Below are positions 55,837 through 64,000 of a DNA stretch of 64,000 nucleotides, in pieces; positions within the stretch are counted from its first letter, which is position 1; each line of letters opens with the position of its first letter. The stretch spans positions 1 to 64,000 of the forward strand of contig DASPIK010000077.1 of NCBI GenBank assembly GCA_035629075.1, read 5' to 3'. Below the pieces are notes generated by a model. That model worked only from the letters and a program-made list of their open reading frames with translations, did not search any database and was not told where the DNA came from. The stretch comes from JAEZPW01 sp035629075. GTDB lineage: Bacteria; Acidobacteriota; Terriglobia; Terriglobales; Acidobacteriaceae. The translations under genes and the position numbers were made by a program.

Positions 55837-58191
55837 GTGAACATGAAGCAGCACAAGCGGCAACTGCTCAGCAACTGGGTGATGCTCGGCCTGACCGTCG
55901 CAGCCGCGACGGCATCGGCAATTGCAATCATGCAATTTCGCCAGCAGGCAGACTTGTATCGACAGGCGCAGTTGTCGCTCACGCACATTGAGGGCCAGAT
56001 ACACCTTTTCGAGGGCTTGAAGGCGCGTAGCGAAGCCGATCGCAATAACGCGCAGGTTCGTGGAGATCTGGACAGAAGCCGGGCGGACCTGGTGCAGTCG
56101 TTCCGTGAAATCGGCGAGCTGAAGATCGATACGTCATTACAGGATCTGGCGCGCGATGGAGAGATGTACGCTCTATCTGCCGCCGCGATGACGCCGGTTC
56201 GCTCTCGCCGCAAGTCAGGCGCGGTCTACAACGACCTGAGCCGACGAGTCCGGCAGGCCAGCGACGGGTTCAACGAAGCGGCACAAAAAGCCATCTGGAA
56301 ATCTGATCTCGAAGCATCTCTCGGGTTGTTGGCGTTCACTTTCGCTATTCTTGCGATCATCTGGAGGTTCGGTGCCGTTCGCCGGAAAGCAGACCTTGCC
56401 AACGCCGAACAGCGAGCGCTCCAGCAAAGCGAGCAGCGGTTCCGAACACTCACTGACAAATCCTCCGATGTCATTGCCATCTTGAATGCTCAAGGCTCGG
56501 TGCTTTACTTGAGCAGTTCCATCGAGCACGTACTTGGGTACTCAAAAGACGTCTGGACTGGGCGCAAAATCTACGACCTGATTCATCCCGATGATGTACC
56601 CATGGTTTCCGAGCTGCTTCACAGCGTCTGTGTGCTCAGCGATGCGAAGTCGACCACGGAGATGCGGTGCAGGCACGCCAACGGCAACTGGCGCTATATG
56701 GAAGTGACCGCGCGAAACGATCTGGCCACACAGAACATCGGTGGCGTCGTCATAAACGCAAAGGACATTACAGAGCGAAAGCGGGCCGAAGAAAAACTCC
56801 AGCATGATGCGTCACACGATCCGCTGACCGGGCTGCCCAATCGCACATTGCTTTGGGACCGTTTGCAGCGTGCCGTGAATCGGGCGAGGCGGCAGGAAGA
56901 CTTCACGTTTGCGCTGCTGTTCATCGACCTTGACCGCTTCAAAGTTGTGAATGACAGCCTGGGGCACCTTGCCGGAGATCGCCTGATCATCGATGTGGCG
57001 CTGCGGTTGGGGCAGTGTGTTCGCCAGACGTTGCCGGAGCCGCAGCGGCGGGCCATGGGGGATGACACGATTGCCCGTATCGGCGGAGACGAATTCACGG
57101 TCCTTATCGAGGAGATTCGTGATCCTGCGGATGCGATACGCGTGGCTGAACGCGTTTCATCGCGACTGGAGATGCCGTTCATTGTTGGCGGAGTGGAGGT
57201 GTTCACTAGCGCCAGTATCGGTATCGCCATCAGTTCGCGCATGTACACTTCGGCAGACGAAGTGCTTCGCGACGCCGACATAGCGATGTATCGCGCCAAG
57301 TCCAATGGTGGAGCACGGTTCGAACTCTTTGATTCAGCGATGCACTCGAATGCGGTCCGCAGATTGACGCTGGAAACGGACATGCGGCGCGCGCTGGATC
57401 GCAATGAGTTTGAGGTGTTCTACCAGCCTATCGTTGCGTTGCAAGATGCGCAGATTCACGGAGTCGAAGCTCTGATCCGGTGGCGCCACCCTGAGCGCGG
57501 CTTGATCGGCCCGTCTGAATTTATCTCGGTTGCGGAGGACATGGGGCTAATCGTGCTGATCGGTCGCTGGATGCTGCGTCAAGCCTGCCGCCAAGTTGCG
57601 GAGTTTCAGCGCCAGTACCCGTCGGTGCCGCCGCTTACAGTAAGCGTGAACATATCGGCGAAGGAATTTGCACAACCCGATCTCGTCGAGCAGGTCCGCA
57701 CCGTCTTGGCGGAAACACAGCTTCAGCCAGGCACTCTGAAACTCGAGATTACCGAAAGCGTGGCCATGGGGGACGTGGAGCGCGTCGCGGCAACCCTGGG
57801 CAGCTTGAAAGATGCCGGCGTTCGCATCAGTATCGACGACTTTGGAACGGGATATTCCTCGCTGAGTTACCTGAGAAAGTTCCCCATCGACACACTGAAG
57901 ATCGACCGCAGTTTCGTATCCGGACTGGGCTGTGATGAGGAAAGCCGACAGATCGTCCGAACCATCGCCAGCCTCGCGCATAACCTCAGCATGGAGGTGA
58001 TAGCGGAAGGTACCGAAACCGAAGCGCAAGTCGAGGAACTCAGGGTGATGAGTTGCAAGTACGCTCAGGGCTACTTCTTCTCCAGGCCTGTGAACGCTGA
58101 GAGCCTGTTGAAGATGTTGGCGGACGGCGGCGAGTCCTGCGCGACACCTCAGAGGTCAAGGACTCAACTAGTATCGGCGGCTACGGCGTAG
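55837..58191 (+). CDS. PAS-GGDEF-EAL cyclic-di-GMP signalling protein
   Basis: A 784-residue sensor-type enzyme. Two transmembrane helices (about 12-31 and 162-181) flank a periplasmic helical sensor. A PAS domain follows (about 200-320, VIAILNAQGSVLYLSSSIEH), then a GGDEF domain with intact IGGDEF (about residue 418), then an EAL domain with GVEALIRWRHP, DDFGTGYSSL and EGTETEAQ. Both catalytic motifs look complete, so it could make or break cyclic-di-GMP. It starts at GTG 55837 (ATG 55843 is also possible). The PilZ-GAF-TonB protein in the same window is a possible downstream target. Confidence 0.9.
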   Translation: MNMKQHKRQLLSNWVMLGLTVAAATASAIAIMQFRQQADLYRQAQLSLTHIEGQIHLFEGLKARSEADRNNAQVRGDLDRSRADLVQSFREIGELKIDTSLQDLARDGEMYALSAAAMTPVRSRRKSGAVYNDLSRRVRQASDGFNEAAQKAIWKSDLEASLGLLAFTFAILAIIWRFGAVRRKADLANAEQRALQQSEQRFRTLTDKSSDVIAILNAQGSVLYLSSSIEHVLGYSKDVWTGRKIYDLIHPDDVPMVSELLHSVCVLSDAKSTTEMRCRHANGNWRYMEVTARNDLATQNIGGVVINAKDITERKRAEEKLQHDASHDPLTGLPNRTLLWDRLQRAVNRARRQEDFTFALLFIDLDRFKVVNDSLGHLAGDRLIIDVALRLGQCVRQTLPEPQRRAMGDDTIARIGGDEFTVLIEEIRDPADAIRVAERVSSRLEMPFIVGGVEVFTSASIGIAISSRMYTSADEVLRDADIAMYRAKSNGGARFELFDSAMHSNAVRRLTLETDMRRALDRNEFEVFYQPIVALQDAQIHGVEALIRWRHPERGLIGPSEFISVAEDMGLIVLIGRWMLRQACRQVAEFQRQYPSVPPLTVSVNISAKEFAQPDLVEQVRTVLAETQLQPGTLKLEITESVAMGDVERVAATLGSLKDAGVRISIDDFGTGYSSLSYLRKFPIDTLKIDRSFVSGLGCDEESRQIVRTIASLAHNLSMEVIAEGTETEAQVEELRVMSCKYAQGYFFSRPVNAESLLKMLADGGESCATPQRSRTQLVSAATA

Positions 58192-58273
58192 TCCGGTGTT
58201 GCCACACAGAAACGTTTGTTCCGCGCGGGAATCGTTGTAATCTTCAGGGAAGCCGAACAGCAGGAGAAGTAGT

Positions 58274-60610
58274 GTGCCCATCGGGCTCCCTCGAAAACTC
58301 TTTCTAAAACTGTCGCAGGCCGCATCATCGCCGGGTGAACCCAACGAGGCGCTCGACCAAGCTGCGCCCCAGCCCGAATCCCACAGCGACGAAAACGGAA
58401 CGAGAGCCGTATGGGTTGTCTGCAACAACAACTGTGGTGGTCGCTGCCGGCTTACAGCGCACGTGAAAAACGGCGTTGTCGTACGAATCAGCACGGACGA
58501 TTCGCCGGACAATGTGGAACGGCCTCAACTCCGTGCATGTCTCAAGGGCCGTGCGATGCGCAACCGGCTCTATCATCCTGACCGCCTCAAGTATCCGATG
58601 AAGAGAGTCGGGGCGCGGGGCGAGGGCAAGTTTCAACGCGTTTCCTGGGATGAAGCGATCGACTTGATCGCGACGAATTTGCGGCGGGCACTGGACACCC
58701 ACGGGCCGGAGTCTGTTTACATCCAGTACGGCACAGGCGATTGCGGAGCAGTGCGAGGGCGCGAGAGCGCACAGCGCCTGATGAATCTGCTCGGCGGCTA
58801 CCTGGGGTACTACAACAATTACAGCGCCGCCTGCCTCGAATATACGGCACCTTTCATTACCGGCGTCCGCGATACAAATACCTATCAGACGCTGGTTCAT
58901 TCCAAACTCATCATCCTGAATGGCTTTAATCCGGCCGAGACGGTATTTGAAACCAACTCGAACTACTACCTGGCACGGGCGAAAGAGGCGGGTGCCAAGG
59001 TGGTGGTGATCGATCCCCGTCTTTCCGAGACGGCGGCAACTTTCGCTGACCAGTGGATTCCGCTCAGGCCAACTACCGACACAGCGCTACTCCTTGCGAT
59101 GGCCCACGTGATGATCTCGGAGGGCCTGCACGATCAGGCGTTTCTGGACAAGTACTGCGTCGGATTCGATGAAGAGCACATGCCTGACGGCGTGCCGTAC
59201 GGGAATTCGTTCAAGAGCTACGTTCTTGGCTCGTCGGACGGTATACCGAAGACGCCGGAATGGGCGTCGCCTATCACGGGAGTCGAAGCCGATACGATTC
59301 GCCGTCTTGCTCGCGACTACGCTTCGATGAAACCCGCGCAATTGTTGCAGGGACTGGGCCCTCAACGGCATGCGTACGGAGAGCAGTCTGTGCGAGCGGG
59401 AATCGTACTGGCGTGCATGACGGGCAATTTGGGGCGGCTTGGCGGAGGATGGGGAGGCGGCGAAGGAGGAACGGGATTGTCGCTGCCGGTAGGGAGCCTG
59501 CCAACCGGAACGAATCCGGTCAAAGCGAAGATACCAGTGTTCTTGTGGACCGATGCGGTGGTGCGGGGAACCGAGATGACGGCCGAGGACGGCGTCAAAG
59601 ACGGTCCGCTGAAGAGCAACATCAAGTTCATATTCAATCTGGCGAGCAATACGCTGGTGAATCAGCACGCGGACATCAATCGCACCGTCCAGATACTGGA
59701 AGATGAGCGGCTGGTGGAATTCATCGTCGGATCGGATCACTTTCTGACGCCAAGTGCGAAATTTGCCGACATCGTATTGCCTTCCGATCATTCATTGGAG
59801 CGCAGCGATGTGGGGTTCCCATGGTCGGGAGAGAAGTACATCGTCTTCGGCAACAAGGCCGTTGAGCCTGCATTCGAGCGCAAGCACGACTACTGGTGGC
59901 TGAGTGAAGTGGCGGAGCGGCTTGGCGTTGGAGAACAGTTTACGGAAGGGAAGACCGAGGAAGGCTGGCTAAGGCAGATCATCGCAGAGGCGCGAGCAGC
60001 CGACCCGAACTTCCCGACGTTCGAGGAACTAAGCATCAAGGGTGGCTATCGCGAGACTCCGCAAGAATATGTCGCATTCGAGAAGGAGATTCGAGATCCA
60101 GAGAAGCATCCGTTCCGAACGCCCTCAGGTAAAGTGGAGATCTTCTGCAAGACGCTGCACGACATGAACAACCCGGCCGTTACCGGCATTCCCAAGTACA
60201 TGCCTGCGTGGGAAGGCCCGCAGGATGCGTTGAGGAGCAAGTATCCGCTGCAGTGCATTGGCCCTCACATCAAAAGGCGCACGCACTCCACATATGACGA
60301 GAACGCGTGGATGGAACAGGCGGAACCGCAGAGTATGTGGATCAGCCCAGAAGATGCGCGGGCACGAAAGATTGCGGACGGCGACCGGGTAAAGGTATGG
60401 AACGATCGCGGGGCGCTCGTAATTCGGGCACGCGTAACGAAGCGCATTCGTCCCGGAGTGATTTCGATTCCGCAGGGGGCGTGGTACACACCTGACAAAA
60501 ACGGAGTGTGCCAACGAGGTTGCATCAACGTCCTGACTAGCCAGAAGCCCACGCCTTTGGCGCACGGAAACGCACAGCACACGATCCTGGTGGAAGTGAG
60601 AAAGGCGTAG
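58274..60610 (+). CDS. dmsA: DmsA-like molybdopterin oxidoreductase, catalytic subunit
   Basis: A 778-residue enzyme of the DMSO-reductase family with a bis-MGD cofactor, probably reducing DMSO, TMAO or a related terminal acceptor. Near residue 50 the cysteines of VVCNNNCGGRC and, later, ACLKGR hold a [4Fe-4S] cluster, as in DmsA. Ser184 (NYSAACLEYT) sits where DmsA has its molybdenum serine ligand. GTG 58274 has GGAG seven bases upstream. The N-terminus has PRKLFLKLSQ, close to a twin-arginine motif but with RK for RR and no hydrophobic segment after it. It is first of a three-gene unit. Confidence 0.87.
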   Translation: MPIGLPRKLFLKLSQAASSPGEPNEALDQAAPQPESHSDENGTRAVWVVCNNNCGGRCRLTAHVKNGVVVRISTDDSPDNVERPQLRACLKGRAMRNRLYHPDRLKYPMKRVGARGEGKFQRVSWDEAIDLIATNLRRALDTHGPESVYIQYGTGDCGAVRGRESAQRLMNLLGGYLGYYNNYSAACLEYTAPFITGVRDTNTYQTLVHSKLIILNGFNPAETVFETNSNYYLARAKEAGAKVVVIDPRLSETAATFADQWIPLRPTTDTALLLAMAHVMISEGLHDQAFLDKYCVGFDEEHMPDGVPYGNSFKSYVLGSSDGIPKTPEWASPITGVEADTIRRLARDYASMKPAQLLQGLGPQRHAYGEQSVRAGIVLACMTGNLGRLGGGWGGGEGGTGLSLPVGSLPTGTNPVKAKIPVFLWTDAVVRGTEMTAEDGVKDGPLKSNIKFIFNLASNTLVNQHADINRTVQILEDERLVEFIVGSDHFLTPSAKFADIVLPSDHSLERSDVGFPWSGEKYIVFGNKAVEPAFERKHDYWWLSEVAERLGVGEQFTEGKTEEGWLRQIIAEARAADPNFPTFEELSIKGGYRETPQEYVAFEKEIRDPEKHPFRTPSGKVEIFCKTLHDMNNPAVTGIPKYMPAWEGPQDALRSKYPLQCIGPHIKRRTHSTYDENAWMEQAEPQSMWISPEDARARKIADGDRVKVWNDRGALVIRARVTKRIRPGVISIPQGAWYTPDKNGVCQRGCINVLTSQKPTPLAHGNAQHTILVEVRKA

Positions 60611-60616
60611 AAGACG

Positions 60617-61177
60617 GTGGCCAGGGAGCAGATCGCGTTCTTCATTGACGCCACGCGTTGCATAAACTGCAAGACGTGTGAAGTCGCCTGCAAGGACTTC
60701 AACGGCGCCGTGACCGGAAGGCGAATGCGAAAAGTACGCACGTTCGAAGGCGGCGAGTTCCCGAACGTGTTTGCCTACAGCATCTCCATGTCGTGCAACC
60801 ACTGCGAGTTCCCTTTGTGCGTTACGCACTGCCCGGCGGGAGCCTACGCCAAGCGCGAAAGCGACGGGATCGTGGTGCACGACCCGGAGCGTTGTATTGG
60901 TTGCCGGTATTGCACGTGGGTTTGTCCGTACGGGGCTCCGCAGTATGACGCGGCAGAGGGCCGGGTCAGGAAGTGCAATCTGTGCGTGGAAAAAATCGAC
61001 AAGGAGATTGATCCTGCGTGCGTAACTTCCTGTCCAATGAGGGCGATTGAAATCGGTACGCTGGCAGAAATCGATGCGCGTCCGGGCGCGACCGTCAATG
61101 TTCGCGACCTGCCCTCGGCGGAAATTACCAAACCGTCATGCCGATACAGGGTAAGGAAAGAGGCCAACCATGGCTGA
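60617..61177 (+). CDS. dmsB: DmsB-like four-cluster ferredoxin subunit
   Basis: A 186-residue electron-transfer subunit starting at GTG 60617, six bases after the dmsA stop. Sixteen cysteines fit four [4Fe-4S] clusters (CINCKTCEVACKD; CNHCEFPLCVTHCP; CIGCRYCTWVCPYGAP; CNLCVEKIDKEIDPACVTSC). It passes electrons from the membrane anchor to the molybdenum subunit. It overlaps the next gene by eight bases. Confidence 0.9.
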   Translation: MAREQIAFFIDATRCINCKTCEVACKDFNGAVTGRRMRKVRTFEGGEFPNVFAYSISMSCNHCEFPLCVTHCPAGAYAKRESDGIVVHDPERCIGCRYCTWVCPYGAPQYDAAEGRVRKCNLCVEKIDKEIDPACVTSCPMRAIEIGTLAEIDARPGATVNVRDLPSAEITKPSCRYRVRKEANHG

Positions 61178-62015
61178 TGCCGCAAACAGGAGAGAATGGC
61201 CGCTGGTCGTGTTTACACTGGCACTTCAGATGTCCTGTGGCCTGGTGACGGTGCTTACGCTAATCGAAGCTGAATCAGGTCGGGTTCCAGCGATGCGCCC
61301 GCTCGGGTTGGCGGCATTTCCGATTGCGGTTCTTGGAATGCTCGTTTCGGCGCTGCATCTCGGCAGGCCGCTCTCAGCGTGGAAGTCTCTTCGTAACCTT
61401 GGGCGGTCCAGGTTGAGCATGGAGGTGCTTCTTACCGGGATGTTTGCACTGACGTGTGCTGCCTATGGTTGGACGTGGGTGGCAGGGTTGTCGGACGTGC
61501 GTTTCCCGTTGAGCATTATTGCGACGGTCACGGGACTTGCGGCAGTCGTCTCGAGCGCCAGCATCTACATGGTTCCGACACAGCCGTCATGGAATTCCTG
61601 GTGGGTGCTGGTGTCGTTTGTCGGAACTAGCCTCGCTCTAGGCGGAGCCACTTGCGCCGCACTCATCTCTCGGACAGCAAGCGACCCGTCCGGTCGCGCA
61701 CCTGCGGGCTTGACGGTTGCCGGGAGTTGCCTCGTGCTTGCATCGGCAGTGTGGATGGCCAAGAATGCGTTCGTGCCTACGCGAGCCGGGGTGCGACAGC
61801 CAACGGTGCAGAGGTTCCGCGGTACCCAGTGGCTCTCCTTTGCTTTGTACGTTGTGCTGGCAGGAGCCCTGCCCGTTGTTGAGGCACTACAACTCCTCAC
61901 AGAAGAACCCGTCGGCGTGGCGACGCCGGCCGCGTTCATCACGCTTGCCGGCGTCTTGGTCGGGGCCTTGTTCGGTCGTACCCTGATGTACTCGCTTGCA
62001 GCCGATAGCTTTTAA
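61170..62015 (+). CDS. dmsC: DmsC-like membrane anchor subunit
   Basis: A 281-residue membrane protein with about eight hydrophobic segments, beginning REWPLVVFTLALQMSCGLVT, and with the conserved HLGRPLSAWKSLRNLGRSRL as in DmsC. It oxidises menaquinol and anchors the DmsAB pair. The ATG at 61170 overlaps the dmsB stop by eight bases, so the three genes form one tightly coupled operon. Its TAA (62013-62015) overlaps the stop of the convergent terC. Confidence 0.87.
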   Translation: MADAANRREWPLVVFTLALQMSCGLVTVLTLIEAESGRVPAMRPLGLAAFPIAVLGMLVSALHLGRPLSAWKSLRNLGRSRLSMEVLLTGMFALTCAAYGWTWVAGLSDVRFPLSIIATVTGLAAVVSSASIYMVPTQPSWNSWWVLVSFVGTSLALGGATCAALISRTASDPSGRAPAGLTVAGSCLVLASAVWMAKNAFVPTRAGVRQPTVQRFRGTQWLSFALYVVLAGALPVVEALQLLTEEPVGVATPAAFITLAGVLVGALFGRTLMYSLAADSF

Positions 62016-62980
62016 GGCTGGTCAACGTGCACGGCCGGACGGCGTTCGGCCTCCCGCTGCTCAGGCTTACTCAGCAGCAGCGAGATGACAATGGAACCGC
62101 CTATCAGCAGAGCCACCACACCCAACGAAATCACGATTGGTATCTTGTACAGCTCGGAGATGAGCATCTTGCCGCCGACGAACACGAGAACCATCGCCAA
62201 ACCTATCTTCAGGTAGGCGAACCGGTCCATGATGCCGGCCAGCAAGAAATAAAGCGAGCGCAAGCCAAGCAGCGCGAAGATGTTCGATGTGAACACGATG
62301 AATGGATCTCGCGTAATGGCGAAGATCGCAGGAATCGAGTCCACCGCAAATACGATATCGGTCGCTTCAACTGCCACGAGCGCCAGTAACAAAGGCGTCG
62401 CCAACCGGCGCCCATTCTGGACCACGGTGAAGTGGCTGCCGTGATACTCGCTGGTCACGGGCATCACACGGCGGAACAACCTGACCATCGGATTCTTTTC
62501 TGGCTCGTACTCCTTGTTCCGTTCCCGCAGCAACTTTATGCCGGTGTATACCAATACGGCACCGAATACATAAATGATCCAGTGGAAGCGCTGCATCAGC
62601 GCCGCACCCGCCAGAATGAATATTGCGCGCGTGGTTAGGGCGCCGAGAATTCCCCAAAACAAAACTCGATGTTGGAGCTCATCTCGCACTCCAAAAAACG
62701 AGAAGATCACGAGGAAGACGAACAGGTTATCAACCGATAGCGCCTTCTCGATAAGGTAACCGGTCAGGAACTCCAGCCCCGGACGCGCTCCGAAATGCAT
62801 CCAGATCCACCCGTTGAAGATCAAGGCCAGGGCGATCCAGACGGCGCTCCAGACGGCGGCCTCGCGTAAGCTGATTTTGTGCGCCTTGCGATGGAACACG
62901 CCAAGATCGAGCGCCAGCATGGCGATCACGAATGCAAGGAACGCCGTCCAGAGGAAAGGACTCCCGATGCTCACTTCCAA
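62012..62980 (-). CDS. TerC/Alx family membrane protein
   Basis: A 322-residue integral membrane protein of the TerC family (tellurite resistance, manganese or pH stress). Recognised by the conserved segments GYLIEKALSVDNLFVFLVIF and VAVEATDIVFAVDSIPAIFA, which carry the acidic residues used for metal binding. About nine transmembrane helices. TTG 62980 is the start, with AAGGAG six bases upstream. It follows htpX with a 32-base gap on the same strand, so the two are probably one unit. No yybP-ykoY riboswitch is visible in this small gap. Confidence 0.88.
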   Translation of the reverse strand: MEVSIGSPFLWTAFLAFVIAMLALDLGVFHRKAHKISLREAAVWSAVWIALALIFNGWIWMHFGARPGLEFLTGYLIEKALSVDNLFVFLVIFSFFGVRDELQHRVLFWGILGALTTRAIFILAGAALMQRFHWIIYVFGAVLVYTGIKLLRERNKEYEPEKNPMVRLFRRVMPVTSEYHGSHFTVVQNGRRLATPLLLALVAVEATDIVFAVDSIPAIFAITRDPFIVFTSNIFALLGLRSLYFLLAGIMDRFAYLKIGLAMVLVFVGGKMLISELYKIPIVISLGVVALLIGGSIVISLLLSKPEQREAERRPAVHVDQP

Positions 62981-63012
62981 TGTTTACTCCTTCAATAGGG
63001 CGCTAGACACGA

Positions 63013-63870
63013 TCAGGCGTAAACAGCCGTCCCGCGCATAGAACGCAGCCGTCGAATGCGCTCCCGCATCGGCGGGTGGGTTGAGAACAGGTTCATCATC
63101 GACCCTGCGCCAGCAAATGGATTGACGATAAACAGGCTCGCCGTCGCGGGCTCCACACCTGCAGGAACCCGGCGGGCCGCAAAGTCGAGTTTCTCGAGGG
63201 CACTGGCCAGCGCCTCGGGATCGCCGCTGATCCGCGCGCCAGTTTCATCGGCCAAGTATTCACGAGAGCGGGACACACCCATTTGGATGAGCAGCGCGAT
63301 GATTGGGGCTAGCAACGCCATCGCTAATCCGCCGACGATACTGGAATCGCCCTCCTCGTCGCTGGCTCCGCCGAACAAAAAGCCGAACTGAAGCGCCTGA
63401 CCCAAGTAGCTGATAGCCCCGGCAATGGCGGCGGCAACTGTGGCCACGAGAATGTCGCGATTGCGAATGTGAGCGATCTCGTGTGCAAGTACGCCCCGCA
63501 GCTCGCGCGGGCTCAGAACGTCCATAATCCCCTGAGTCACTGCGACTACGCCCTTCTTGGGATTGCGCCCGGTTGCAAAGGCGTTCGGCTGATGTTCCGG
63601 GATCAGGTAAACACGAGGTTTCGGAATACCTGCTTGTTGCGCCAGTTCCTGAACCGTAGCATGCAGCAAGGGAGCTTCACTGGGCGACAACTCCTTCGCA
63701 CGGTGCATGGAAAGCACCAGTCGGTCGGAGAAGAAGTACATGCCCAGGTTCATCGCCAGCGCAAGCAGGGTGAAACCGTACAAGTACGCCTTGCCCATAA
63801 CGCCGCCGAGTGCGATCAGCAGCGCCGAAAGCACGCCTAACAGCAATATGGTTTTGATCTGGTTCTTCAT
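63013..63870 (-). CDS. htpX: HtpX membrane zinc protease
   Basis: A 285-residue M48 protease for membrane protein quality control. Four hydrophobic segments and the zinc motif HEIAH (VLAHEIAHIRNRD, near residue 130) with the later glutamate in SREYLADETGA identify it. ATG 63870 has GGAG seven bases upstream. The length and layout match E. coli HtpX. It heads the htpX-terC unit. Confidence 0.92.
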   Translation of the reverse strand: MKNQIKTILLLGVLSALLIALGGVMGKAYLYGFTLLALAMNLGMYFFSDRLVLSMHRAKELSPSEAPLLHATVQELAQQAGIPKPRVYLIPEHQPNAFATGRNPKKGVVAVTQGIMDVLSPRELRGVLAHEIAHIRNRDILVATVAAAIAGAISYLGQALQFGFLFGGASDEEGDSSIVGGLAMALLAPIIALLIQMGVSRSREYLADETGARISGDPEALASALEKLDFAARRVPAGVEPATASLFIVNPFAGAGSMMNLFSTHPPMRERIRRLRSMRGTAVYA

Positions 63871-63958
63871 TGTCTACTCCGGGGCACTTGCGTCCTGTGC
63901 CCGCACCAGTATCTTGATGGCTTTCCTGACACATCGATCAATAGAAAGTTTGGCTCCT

Positions 63959-63999
63959 TTCCATAGAAAAAACCGAGGTATTCTAAAAGAGCTATGGAA
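63959..63999. repeat. Inverted repeat upstream of htpX
   Basis: TTCCATAG (63959-63966) and CTATGGAA (63992-63999) are exact reverse complements separated by 25 bases, about 90-130 bases before the htpX start. It could be an operator or the edge of a neighbouring promoter. The window ends one base later, so the context is missing. Confidence 0.35.
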
Positions 64000-64000
64000 T

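Noticed and set aside
60125..60880. 251-codon minus-strand frame
   Set aside because: Antisense to dmsA/dmsB whose cysteine motifs are intact.
62981..63012. Manganese riboswitch before terC
   Set aside because: Only 32 bases separate terC from htpX, too short for a yybP-ykoY element.

Overview
The window looks like a chromosomal segment of an Acidobacteriota bacterium, most likely class Terriglobia and possibly Koribacter-like. This is inferred from gene content, not from a marker gene. The clues are tandem genes of the VWFA-related acidobacterial domain type, two large TonB-dependent receptors with an N-terminal carboxypeptidase-regulatory-like domain, many exported peptidases, moderately high G+C, and frequent GTG/TTG starts backed by good Shine-Dalgarno (SD) sequences. 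I saw no rRNA, tRNA, CRISPR array, phage or IS element.

Layout. 0-5 kb: edge fragment of a trypsin-like protease, a 5'-truncated zinc alcohol dehydrogenase, and a coupled pair of exported TldE/TldD-like proteins. 5-12 kb: a frameshifted DinB-like gene, a TonB protein, an AhpD-family gene read through an in-frame TGA (probable selenoprotein) with a small exported partner, an exported helical protein and a CNNM/CorC-type membrane protein. 12-19 kb: a TonB-dependent receptor, a polytopic membrane protein, an orphan MacB/FtsX permease, a small unknown protein, a 20-residue lysine-rich peptide gene with its own promoter and terminator, and a MerR regulator. 19-33 kb: exported M1-like and M49-like metallopeptidases, a SurA/parvulin PPIase, a YhaM-like HD nuclease, an esterase lipoprotein, and two adjacent VWFA-domain genes, each broken by a frameshift. 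33-40 kb: a block flanked by two direct 34-bp repeats that holds a coiled-coil protein, a PilZ-GAF-TM-TonB fusion and a large TonB-dependent receptor. 40-54 kb: a Tat amidase, a frameshifted DUF4139-like gene, PsiE-like, BON and LysR genes, two family-39 glycosyltransferases around a YncE/phosphoesterase fusion, and an Lrp regulator. 54-64 kb: a 42-44-bp repeat array, a tryptophanase/tyrosine phenol-lyase, a PAS-GGDEF-EAL protein, a dmsABC-like operon, TerC and HtpX.

Taken together, the segment is rich in envelope functions: outer-membrane uptake, energy transduction, periplasmic proteolysis and folding, and respiratory reduction. Cyclic-di-GMP appears twice, as a possible synthesis/breakdown enzyme (GGDEF-EAL) and as a sensor domain fused to a TonB transducer. 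The two observations most worth following are the C-x-x-U (UGA) AhpD-family gene with a bacterial SECIS-like hairpin, and the PilZ-GAF-TonB fusion next to its likely receptor. Four genes carry single-base frameshifts in short homopolymers or repeated bases, so assembly error must be excluded before calling them true pseudogenes.
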